A stretch of DNA of 64,000 bases from JAQTNP01 sp964616145 (lineage in GTDB: Bacteria; Patescibacteriota; Minisyncoccia; Minisyncoccales; PEYH01), in the NCBI GenBank assembly GCA_964616145.1, contig CAZTRD010000003.1, forward strand, positions 11,457-75,456, written 5' to 3'. The notes under the pieces are model-generated. The model had not been told where the DNA came from, made no database searches, and was given only the letters and a program-made list of their open reading frames with translations. Positions within the stretch are counted from its first letter, which is position 1. Each line of letters begins with the position of its first letter. Both the position numbers and the translations under genes were made by a program. Of this stretch, positions 24,310 through 32,046 are shown one piece after another.

Positions 24310-25290
24310 ATGGAAAAACAAAAAGGTATAACCTTTGCAGTGATAGCCCTAGAAGCCCTAGCAATTATTGTCTTAGGCGCTCTATTACTCCAATCAGGAG
24401 GAAGCATAGTAGGAATGTCTGCTGATAAAGCAGGGAAGTTGGCAGTTGATTACATCAACGAAAACTTCGGAAACGGAGAAAAACCAGCTTCTTTTATATC
24501 TGCTTCTTCGGAGAGTGGCGTGTATAAGATAGTGTTAAACTACAGCGGAACAGAATACACTTCCTACGTTACCAAGAATGGAAAACTTTTCTTTACAGAG
24601 GGTATCAATATGAAGCCAGCAGAAGCTAAGGAATTTACAAAAACAGACAAGCCGACCATAGATTTATTTACCATGGCCTTCTGTCCATTCGGCAATGAGG
24701 CAGAAGCTACTATAATGCCTGTTGTTGATTTATTAGGAGATAAAATAAATGCTAATCTCCATTATATTTTCTATGGAAATTATGGAAATCCAGAACAATC
24801 TTCAGAATATTGCTATGATGAAGAGAGAGTATATTGTTCAATGCATGGAATTCAGGAGTTGAATCAGGATATCAGAGAATTATGCGTTGCTAAATATGAA
24901 CCAAGCAAATTATGGGACTTTATCGCAGATATCAATGCTGATACAGATTCTACTAATGTAGATAGTAAATGGGAGGGGATTGCGACAAAGCTTGGAATTG
25001 ATACGGCTAAGATCAAGGATTGCTACAAAAACGAAGCTGAAACATTCTTAAAATCAGAAATGGAATTGACTGGCAAAGAATATCCAGTTCAGGATCCAGC
25101 CCAAAACAAAGGAGAAGGGGAATCAAAGATAGCCGGTTCGCCAACATTTGTAATCAATGGAATGATTTACAGCGGAGCGAGAACTCCAGAGGATGTGAAA
25201 CAGGCTATTTGTTCTGCTTTCAAAACAGCGCCGGCAGAATGCAGCCAGGAATTAAACGCTACATCAACTGCTGCTGATGGATCCTGCTAA
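24310..25290 (+). CDS. Membrane-anchored DsbA/GILT-like thioredoxin-fold protein
   Basis: Residues 8-30 form a membrane anchor. The domain beginning about residue 115 carries C-P-F-G (FTMAFCPFGNEAEA), a thioredoxin-fold motif with a single redox cysteine at that site, and SPTFVINGMIYSG supplies the cis-Pro loop. Several extra cysteines (EYCYDEERVYCS, LCVAKY, DCYKNE) suggest structural or resolving disulfides, as in GILT/DsbA-like proteins. It would act outside the membrane in thiol oxidation or reduction. It is 6 nt upstream of a glutaredoxin. The 90-nt gap before it holds an imperfect inverted repeat (AGAGT...ACTCT) of unknown role. Confidence 0.8.
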   Translation: MEKQKGITFAVIALEALAIIVLGALLLQSGGSIVGMSADKAGKLAVDYINENFGNGEKPASFISASSESGVYKIVLNYSGTEYTSYVTKNGKLFFTEGINMKPAEAKEFTKTDKPTIDLFTMAFCPFGNEAEATIMPVVDLLGDKINANLHYIFYGNYGNPEQSSEYCYDEERVYCSMHGIQELNQDIRELCVAKYEPSKLWDFIADINADTDSTNVDSKWEGIATKLGIDTAKIKDCYKNEAETFLKSEMELTGKEYPVQDPAQNKGEGESKIAGSPTFVINGMIYSGARTPEDVKQAICSAFKTAPAECSQELNATSTAADGSC

Positions 25291-25295
25291 TCGAT

Positions 25296-25535
25296 ATGGC
25301 TAAAATAAAGGTATATTCAACCCAGATGTGTCCCTATTGCGTAATGGCAAAAACATATCTTAAGGATAAAGGATTTGAATACGAGGATTTGGATGTTTCT
25401 TCAAACCCAGAAGCCTTAAAGGAATTGCAAGCTAAAACCAATGCCTTAAGCGTACCGGTACTGGATATAGATGGGGAGATAATAATGGGATTTGATAGAG
25501 ATAGAATAAATACATTGCTTGGAATTAAGGAATAA
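25296..25535 (+). CDS. Glutaredoxin/NrdH-like redox protein
   Basis: A 79-residue protein with the classical C-P-Y-C active site (STQMCPYCVMAKTYL), VPVLDIDG cis-Pro loop and a closing GFDRDRINTLLG. The YEDLDV second strand is typical of glutaredoxin-like proteins in organisms lacking glutathione. It is cytosolic and may be served by the trxB product. It ends just before a strong terminator, closing the ftsZ-to-redox gene run. Confidence 0.92.
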   Translation: MAKIKVYSTQMCPYCVMAKTYLKDKGFEYEDLDVSSNPEALKELQAKTNALSVPVLDIDGEIIMGFDRDRINTLLGIKE

Positions 25536-25544
25536 ATAGAATAC

Positions 25545-25578
25545 AAACCCATCGCTGAAAGGCGATGGGTTTTGTTTT
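25545..25578 (+). terminator. Intrinsic terminator after glutaredoxin
   Basis: AAACCCATCGC pairs with GCGATGGGTTT around TGAAAG, followed by TTGTTTT. Confidence 0.9.
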
Positions 25579-25592
25579 ATCTTCAAATGCTA

Positions 25593-25598
25593 TATAAT
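25593..25598 (+). promoter_or_regulatory. -10 box for the acyl-CoA synthetase operon
   Basis: TATAAT lies exactly 7 nt before the ATG at 25606, predicting a leaderless message. No convincing -35 box is seen. Confidence 0.55.
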
Positions 25599-25605
25599 TA
25601 TATAT

Positions 25606-26223
25606 ATGCTTAATCTTGAAAAAACCTTAGAGTTGTTGAAAAAGTACGATATCCCTTTTGCCCAAACAAGAAAGGTAAAAAATCTTTCTGAAGTTCTTTT
25701 GTTTGTTAAGGAATATGATTATCCTGTTGTTTTAAAAATATTCTCAGAAAAAATATTGCATAAAACAGACAAAGGAGGCGTGTTTACCAATCTTAAAACC
25801 GAGGAAGAGGTTAAAAAAGCATTTCTGGGTCTTCAAAAGAAATTCCCAGGGATAGATATTTTGGTACAAAAACATATTCCTGGAACATATTTGATTGCTG
25901 GAGCAAAAAATGATCAAACTTTTGGTCCAACCATATTATTCGGTTTGGGAGGTATTTTTGTAGAGATATTGAAATCAACAACAATCAGATTGGCTCCTGT
26001 TGATATGGCTGAGATTAAAAAAATGATAAAGGAAAATTCAGGTTTTCCGATAATTTCCGGAGCTAGGGGACAAAAACCCATTAATTTTAAAAAATTAGAA
26101 AAAGTATTATTTAATCTTTCAAAAATGATTTGTTCTGAAACAAATATTAAAGAAATTGATATCAATCCGTTGGTTGCCAATGAAAAAGAAATAATAGCGG
26201 TGGATGTGAAAATAATAACATGA
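25606..26223 (+). CDS. Acyl-CoA synthetase (ADP-forming), beta subunit
   Basis: A 205-residue ATP-grasp protein: VVLKIFSEKILHKTDKGGV is the nucleotide-binding lysine region, TFGPTILFGLGGIFVE a conserved middle, and EIDINPLVANEKE the metal-ligand end. This matches the beta (ATP-grasp) part of ADP-forming acetate-CoA ligases, which make ATP from acetyl-CoA in archaea and some bacteria. It overlaps the alpha-subunit gene by 4 nt. Separate subunits, rather than a fused protein, are seen here. Confidence 0.9.
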   Translation: MLNLEKTLELLKKYDIPFAQTRKVKNLSEVLLFVKEYDYPVVLKIFSEKILHKTDKGGVFTNLKTEEEVKKAFLGLQKKFPGIDILVQKHIPGTYLIAGAKNDQTFGPTILFGLGGIFVEILKSTTIRLAPVDMAEIKKMIKENSGFPIISGARGQKPINFKKLEKVLFNLSKMICSETNIKEIDINPLVANEKEIIAVDVKIIT

Positions 26224-27560
26224 ATTTAGATAAAGTATTCAATCCAAAAAGCGTAGCGATAATAGGGGCAAGTCAAAAAGCTTTTACCGTAGGTTTTGGC
26301 TTAAGCTACAATCTTTTTGAAGGAAAGAAATACAGAAAAATATATTTTGTTAATCCTTTCCAAAAACAGATATTTAAGAATAAAACATACGCCTCCGTAA
26401 AAGACATCAAAGAAAAGATAGATATGGCTGTCATTGCCGTACCGGCTGCTATTGTGGGAAAAGTATCTGTCGAATGCGTTGAGAAGAAGGTAGGAAGTGT
26501 AGTAATTATCAGCGCTGGATTTTCTGAAATTGGCAAAGAAGGGAAAATATTAGAGGAAAGGATTAAAAACATATTTGAAGCAGCCAATATTCCTTTGATC
26601 GGACCCAATTGTTTGGGGATAATAAGACCATCAATACAGTTTAATGCTACTTTTGCCCCTTCAACTCCAAAAAAAGGGGACATAGCATTCATTTCTCAAT
26701 CGGGAGCATTGATAGATTCTGTAATCAGCCAAACTTTAAAAGAAAATTTTGGATTTTCATTGATTGTTTCATATGGAAACGAGGCAGGGGTAACTTTGCC
26801 TGAATTCTTGGAGTGGGCGGGGAGAGATAAGGAAACAAAAGTAATTGTTTTGTATATTGAAGGATTAAAAGACGGAAGAAAATTCTTTGAGACCGCTAAA
26901 AAGGTATCAAAGAAAAAACCCATAATAGTTTTAAAAGGAGGGAAAAGCAAAAAGACATTAAAAACAGTTGCTTCGCATACTGGAGCATTAGCCGGAAACA
27001 ATCAGATATATTCTGCAATGTTTAAACAGGCAGGGATCGGGCAGGTAGATTCATTGGAGGAGCTATTTGATGCTGCCAAAGTATTATCCTGGCAGCCAAA
27101 ATGCAAAAATGGCATAGCTGTTATTACAAACGGCGGGGGAGCGGGCATATTAACGGCTGACTATTGCGATAAGTTCAATATTAATCTTCCCTCGTTATCT
27201 TCTTTTACTAAAAAGATGATAGAAAAAAGCGGGAAAATGCATCCTGCCTGGTCTAAAGATAATCCGATAGATATAGTAGGAGATGCATTGAGCGACAGAT
27301 ATGCAATAGTTATTGATGCGGCTTTGAAACAGAAAAATATCAATGGATTGATTGTCATACAAAGTGCTCAGATAATGACTGAATCAAAGAAGAACGCTCA
27401 GGCGATCATACAAGCAAAGAAAAAATATCCGTCAAAACCAATTATTGCCGTGTTCATGGAAGATAACAAAGAAGTTTCTCAATTATTAGAGAAAAATAAT
27501 ATACCTAATTATTCAGATCCTCTAAGAGCAGTAAGAAGTTTTAAAGAATTAATTAATTAA
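26220..27560 (+). CDS. Acyl-CoA synthetase (ADP-forming), alpha subunit
   Basis: The CoA-binding domain opens with NPKSVAIIGASQ, and IGPNCLGI and FISQSGALID match the succinyl-CoA-ligase-like domain. VASHTGALAGN carries the phospho-histidine expected in ADP-forming acetyl-CoA synthetase. With the overlapping beta-subunit gene it should produce ATP plus acetate from acetyl-CoA, ADP and phosphate, a common fermentative end-step in organisms without a respiratory chain. ppsA begins 4 nt later. Confidence 0.92.
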   Translation: MNLDKVFNPKSVAIIGASQKAFTVGFGLSYNLFEGKKYRKIYFVNPFQKQIFKNKTYASVKDIKEKIDMAVIAVPAAIVGKVSVECVEKKVGSVVIISAGFSEIGKEGKILEERIKNIFEAANIPLIGPNCLGIIRPSIQFNATFAPSTPKKGDIAFISQSGALIDSVISQTLKENFGFSLIVSYGNEAGVTLPEFLEWAGRDKETKVIVLYIEGLKDGRKFFETAKKVSKKKPIIVLKGGKSKKTLKTVASHTGALAGNNQIYSAMFKQAGIGQVDSLEELFDAAKVLSWQPKCKNGIAVITNGGGAGILTADYCDKFNINLPSLSSFTKKMIEKSGKMHPAWSKDNPIDIVGDALSDRYAIVIDAALKQKNINGLIVIQSAQIMTESKKNAQAIIQAKKKYPSKPIIAVFMEDNKEVSQLLEKNNIPNYSDPLRAVRSFKELIN

Positions 27561-27563
27561 GAT

Positions 27564-29945
27564 ATGAAAAAACAAAAATTTGTATATTGGTTTAAAGAGT
27601 TAGATCATAATGATGTGCCGCTAGTCGGAGGAAAAAACGCTTCTTTGGGAGAAATGTATCAAATATTGACTAAAAAAGGAATTAGAATTCCTAATGGTTT
27701 TGCCGTAACCGCTGATGCGTATTTTTACTTTTTAAAGAAAGCTAAAATATTTCAGGAGATTTCTCATATCATTAAAAAAGAATTTAACCCCAAAAGCATA
27801 GATAGCTTGCAAACTACGGGTAAGAGGGTAAGGAACTTGATATTGAATGCTTCCATGCCAAAGGAATTGGAAGATGAGATAGCAAAAGCATACCAAAAAC
27901 TATCTAAATCATATGGATTAAAAGATGTTGATGTGGCAGTAAGATCCTCTGCTACCGCAGAGGACTTGCCAACAGCTTCTTTTGCCGGACAACAGGAAAC
28001 ATATCTAAATATTTCCGGGGAGAAAGATCTCCTATTATCTGTTAAAAAATGCATGGCTTCTCTTTTTACAGACAGAGCCATAGCTTACAGAGAAGAAAAG
28101 GGATTTAATCATTTAAAGATTGGGTTATCAGTCGGGGTGCAAAAAATGGTGAGGTCTGATTTGGCTTCTTCCGGGGTAATATTTACTCTGGATACGGAAA
28201 CAGGATTTCCAAATGTAGTATTGATTAATTCCATCTGGGGGGTAGGAGAATTGATTGTTCAGGGAAAAATCACTCCTGATGAATTCTTTGTTTTTAAACC
28301 GGCGTTAAAACAGGGATATAAATCAATTATTGTAAAAAACTTAGGGAGAAAAACCAAGAAATTAATTTTCAGGCCGAAGGGAGGATTAAAACAGGTAAAT
28401 GTTGTTAAAAGCAAACAGTTAATTTTCTCTTTAAATGACGATGAGATAATTACTTTAGCAAAATGGGCTTGTCTGATAGAAGATCACTATTCTAAAGTAT
28501 CCAAAAAATGGATGCCTCAAGATATTGAATGGGCAAAAGACGGACAAACCGGCCAATTATTCATTGTTCAATCCAGGCCAGAAACAGTTCACAGATCTGT
28601 CGGGAAAACCGTTTACAGAGAATATGAATTAAATACTAAAAAAGAGCCGATTCTTAAAGGAATAGCGATAGGGGATAAGATTGGACAGGGAAAGGTAAGA
28701 TTAGTTCCTGATATTTCTAAAATGAACCAGTTTAAACCAGGAGAAATATTGGTAACCAAGATGACTGATCCTGATTGGGTTCCAATCATGAAAATTGCCT
28801 CTGCTATTATCACTGACGAGGGCGGAAAAACAGCTCATGCCGCAATTGTAAGCAGAGAATTAGGAATTCCCTGCATTGTCGGCACCAAGAATGCGACTGA
28901 AGTGTTAAAGAACGGACAGTATGTAACCATTGATTGCAGCCAAGGTCAGGGAGCAAAAATATATGACGGAAAGATTAATTACAAAGTGCATGAGTATAAT
29001 CTGAAAAAGATTCCAAAGACAAAGGTGAAAGTCACTGTAAACATCGGATCTCCGGAAATAGCTTTTAAGACCTCCTTCTTGCCAGTCAAAGGAGTTGGAT
29101 TGGCCAGAGAGGAGTTCATCATCGCTCAGAAGATAAAGGTTCATCCTTTGGCTTTGTATCATTTCAATCATTTAAAGGATAGGACATTAAAAAACAAGAT
29201 TGAAAAGATTACTGTTGAGCATAAGGATAAAAAGGAATATTTTGTCAAAGAATTAAGTGAAGGAATAGCTCAAATTGCCTCTGCTTTTTATCCACAACAG
29301 GTGATTGTGAGATTTTCTGATTTTAAAACCAATGAATATGCTCAGCTGATCGGAGGAAAGTTATTTGAACCGGAGGAAGGCAATCCGATGATTGGCTGGC
29401 GAGGAGCATCAAGATACTATGATTCAACTTTTGCTCCGGCATTCCTGATGGAATGTCGGGCCATCAGAAGAGCCAGGGAGGTATTTGGATTAAAGAATAT
29501 AGCTGTGATGGTCCCTTTCTGCAGGACAGTGGAAGAAGGAAAGAAAGTCATTGATTTGATTATCAAGTCAGGAATCAAAAGAAAAGACGTTAAGATATAT
29601 GTAATGTGTGAAATTCCTTCAAATGTGATCCTTGCTGAGGAATTCTTAAAGATATTTGATGGAATGAGCATCGGTTCAAATGATTTGACCCAATTGGTCG
29701 TAGGAGTTGATAGGGATAATGCTGAAATTGCTTCAATTGCCGATGAAAGAAACGAAGCAGTGAAGAAACTCATCTCTCAAGTAATCCAGGTTTGCAAAAA
29801 GAAAAAGAAATATTCCGGAATATGCGGAGAAGCGCCATCTACATATGTAGAATTTGCCAAGTTCTTGAGCAAAGAAGGGATTGAAAGCGTATCTTTGACT
29901 CCCGATGCCGTCATTAAAACAATTATGAACTTAGGCAAAAAATGA
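27564..29945 (+). CDS. ppsA: Phosphoenolpyruvate synthase
   Basis: The N-terminal ATP-binding domain has GGKNASLGEM and AVRSSATAEDLPTASFAGQQ; the phospho-histidine domain has EGGKTAHAAIVSREL; and the C-terminal PEP-binding barrel has GSNDLTQLVVGVDRD and GICGEAPS with the catalytic Cys. It converts pyruvate and ATP to PEP, AMP and phosphate. At 793 residues it is full length. It lies in one run with the acyl-CoA synthetase subunits, and enolase and phosphoglycerate mutase are nearby, defining a compact lower-glycolysis/gluconeogenesis set. Confidence 0.96.
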   Translation: MKKQKFVYWFKELDHNDVPLVGGKNASLGEMYQILTKKGIRIPNGFAVTADAYFYFLKKAKIFQEISHIIKKEFNPKSIDSLQTTGKRVRNLILNASMPKELEDEIAKAYQKLSKSYGLKDVDVAVRSSATAEDLPTASFAGQQETYLNISGEKDLLLSVKKCMASLFTDRAIAYREEKGFNHLKIGLSVGVQKMVRSDLASSGVIFTLDTETGFPNVVLINSIWGVGELIVQGKITPDEFFVFKPALKQGYKSIIVKNLGRKTKKLIFRPKGGLKQVNVVKSKQLIFSLNDDEIITLAKWACLIEDHYSKVSKKWMPQDIEWAKDGQTGQLFIVQSRPETVHRSVGKTVYREYELNTKKEPILKGIAIGDKIGQGKVRLVPDISKMNQFKPGEILVTKMTDPDWVPIMKIASAIITDEGGKTAHAAIVSRELGIPCIVGTKNATEVLKNGQYVTIDCSQGQGAKIYDGKINYKVHEYNLKKIPKTKVKVTVNIGSPEIAFKTSFLPVKGVGLAREEFIIAQKIKVHPLALYHFNHLKDRTLKNKIEKITVEHKDKKEYFVKELSEGIAQIASAFYPQQVIVRFSDFKTNEYAQLIGGKLFEPEEGNPMIGWRGASRYYDSTFAPAFLMECRAIRRAREVFGLKNIAVMVPFCRTVEEGKKVIDLIIKSGIKRKDVKIYVMCEIPSNVILAEEFLKIFDGMSIGSNDLTQLVVGVDRDNAEIASIADERNEAVKKLISQVIQVCKKKKKYSGICGEAPSTYVEFAKFLSKEGIESVSLTPDAVIKTIMNLGKK

Positions 29946-30427
29946 CAGAAAATACTGATTTTGTAAATTTCGGAACATATCTTAACTACGAGGCAGATAT
30001 TTTAAAACAGGAATTGGAAAAGAATAATATTGCTGTTAAGACATTGTATCCAGGCACTCCTCTTGGCAAAGAAAGTGCTGGGGATACTGGCTGGACTTCT
30101 TACACTTTACTTATCCGCGAATGTGATATAGAAAAAGCTAATGGGATAAAAGAGGGGATCGGAATAGAGGTTGCCAAGACAATTCCTTTTGTTCCTACTT
30201 CAAGATCAATAGGAAAACCTAGCGCTACGAAATTTCTCACGGCAGCGGGAATAATATTTTTCTTGGCTGCGATGGCTACCGGGATATTTGCTGGAAAATA
30301 TATTTTAAGCGTTACTTTCTTATTAACATCCATAGCCATGTTTACTATTAATAACCTCTTGATCGTTATCCCTAAAAAAGAAAAATATGAACAACACAAA
30401 CAGGAAGATAATAATAACAGGGGATAG
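29942..30427 (+). CDS. DUF2007-like protein with two membrane helices
   Basis: Residues 1-75 resemble the DUF2007 (putative signal-transducing) domain, with YLNYEADILKQELEKNNIAV and the TSYTLLIRECDIEKA end. Two hydrophobic helices follow (about residues 98-118 and 123-143). It overlaps ppsA by 4 nt and the start of trpS by about 40 nt, so it is translationally embedded between them. Role unknown. Confidence 0.7.
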   Translation: MTENTDFVNFGTYLNYEADILKQELEKNNIAVKTLYPGTPLGKESAGDTGWTSYTLLIRECDIEKANGIKEGIGIEVAKTIPFVPTSRSIGKPSATKFLTAAGIIFFLAAMATGIFAGKYILSVTFLLTSIAMFTINNLLIVIPKKEKYEQHKQEDNNNRG

Positions 30428-31379
30428 GCCCACGGGAAAACTGCATCTGGGACACTATGTGGGATCTCTGAAAAAAAGAGTTGAACTGCAAGATAAATAT
30501 GATTGCTATTTCTTTTTAGCTGATTATCAGGTTTTAGGAGATCAGATGGGAAAACTGGGAATGATCAAAGAAAATATCAGAGAAATAGTATTGGACTATC
30601 TTTCTGTTGGAATTGATCCTAAAAAATCAACTATATTCATTCAATCTCAGATTCCAGAAATAGCTGAGCTGAATCTTTTGTTTTCAATGTTGGTAACCTT
30701 ATCCAGAGTAAAAAGGAATCCTACTGTTAAAGATGAAATGAAGGCCTCTGAGATTAAGAGGGCCAGTGTTGGATTTGTAAGCTACCCAATATCTCAAGCA
30801 GCAGATATCCTTAGTGTTATGGCTAACTATGTTCCCGTAGGTAAAGACCAATTACCCCATATTGAGCTTACAAGAGAAATTGCTTCCAGTTTCAATAGGA
30901 AATTTGGAAATGTTTTTCCCATACCGGAAGCGATATTGAGTTCAACTCCGATGTTAGTTGGATTAGATGGCCAGAAAATGAGTAAATCGAGGAATAATGC
31001 GATATTTCTTTCTGATTCCGCAAAAACAGTTGAAGAAAAAGTAATGAAAGCCATTACTGATACTAAAAAAGTAAGATTGGGGGATAAAGGACATCCTAAA
31101 GTTTGCAATATATATAAATACTATGAGGCATTCTTTCCAGAGAAGGCTAAGGAGATAAAAGGACTATGCGAGAGCGGAAAAATTGGCTGCGTTGAATGCA
31201 AAAAACAGATGGCAAAAATGTTAAATGAATTTTTAGACCCTATCAGAGACAAAAGAGAAAAATTCTCAAAACAAAATGGTTTGATTGAAAGCATCCTGGA
31301 AGAAGGAAGAAAGAAAACTCAGGAAAAAACCTCTAAAACCTTATCCCTTGTGAAAAAAGCAATGGGAATGGATTATTAA
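30387..31379 (+). CDS. trpS: Tryptophanyl-tRNA synthetase
   Basis: A class I synthetase: the HIGH-like motif is TGKLHLGHYVGSL and the KMSKS loop is GLDGQKMSKSRNN. AADILSVMANYVPVGKDQ is the tryptophan-binding region of bacterial TrpRS. At 330 residues the length is normal. The start overlaps the end of the upstream DUF2007 gene. The gene ends 8 nt from the convergent VTT membrane-protein gene. Confidence 0.95.
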   Translation: MNNTNRKIIITGDRPTGKLHLGHYVGSLKKRVELQDKYDCYFFLADYQVLGDQMGKLGMIKENIREIVLDYLSVGIDPKKSTIFIQSQIPEIAELNLLFSMLVTLSRVKRNPTVKDEMKASEIKRASVGFVSYPISQAADILSVMANYVPVGKDQLPHIELTREIASSFNRKFGNVFPIPEAILSSTPMLVGLDGQKMSKSRNNAIFLSDSAKTVEEKVMKAITDTKKVRLGDKGHPKVCNIYKYYEAFFPEKAKEIKGLCESGKIGCVECKKQMAKMLNEFLDPIRDKREKFSKQNGLIESILEEGRKKTQEKTSKTLSLVKKAMGMDY

Positions 31380-31386
31380 AATCTTA

Positions 31387-32046
31387 CTATTTTAGTTTGG
31401 GTCTATATTTTTTCCACCAGATCCAGGAAAAAATAGCGGCTAACACACAAGTAATTAAGAAAACGATTACGAAAGTAATTGTTTTGATCTTAATCCCGTT
31501 ACCAAGATAAGCTAGAGCCAAAGCTCCTCCTGTTTGCCCAAATACATTCGCCATGATAAATGGCAATAATTTAATCTTGGAAGTACCAGCTATATAAGAC
31601 ATCTCATCGTCTGGGAATAATGGGACGTAATAAATCAAAAACAGTAAAAATGATCCACCTTTTTCCCAAAACTTATCGTATTTAGCAAGATTTTCTGGTT
31701 TAACTAATTTTTCTACAATAGGTCTTCCAATTGTTCTGGATATTAAGAATGCAATAAAGTGCCCTATCACTCTACCAATATAGTTTAATAGAAAACCATA
31801 CCAAGTGCCAAAAATAAATCCTCCTGCCAAACCAACGGCATAATGACTTACTGGAGTTAATACCACTTGGATAATCTGTAATAAAACAAAAACTATTGGA
31901 GCCCAAATACCAAAACCAATAATGTAATTTCTAATAACATCCTTGCTGGAGAATAAAGACGATGGAAACAAATACCCCCATAGCAAAAAAACTATTATTG
32001 GTAATAAAGTTATTATAGAAAAAAGTATTTTTTGTTTTTGAGACAT
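31387..32046 (-). CDS. DedA/VTT-domain (TVP38-like) membrane protein
   Basis: A 219-residue protein with about six hydrophobic segments. The VTT/SNARE-associated signature lies in GFIFGTWYGFLLNYIGRVIGHFIAFLISR and YYVPLFPDDEMSYIAG (each only partly quoted by family: glycine-rich re-entrant loop plus Phe-Pro-Asp). DedA/TVP38 proteins are proposed lipid scramblases or transporters. It begins within the valS stop (TAATG, 1-nt overlap), so it is translationally coupled to valS. Confidence 0.87.
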   Translation of the reverse strand: MSQKQKILFSIITLLPIIVFLLWGYLFPSSLFSSKDVIRNYIIGFGIWAPIVFVLLQIIQVVLTPVSHYAVGLAGGFIFGTWYGFLLNYIGRVIGHFIAFLISRTIGRPIVEKLVKPENLAKYDKFWEKGGSFLLFLIYYVPLFPDDEMSYIAGTSKIKLLPFIMANVFGQTGGALALAYLGNGIKIKTITFVIVFLITCVLAAIFSWIWWKKYRPKLK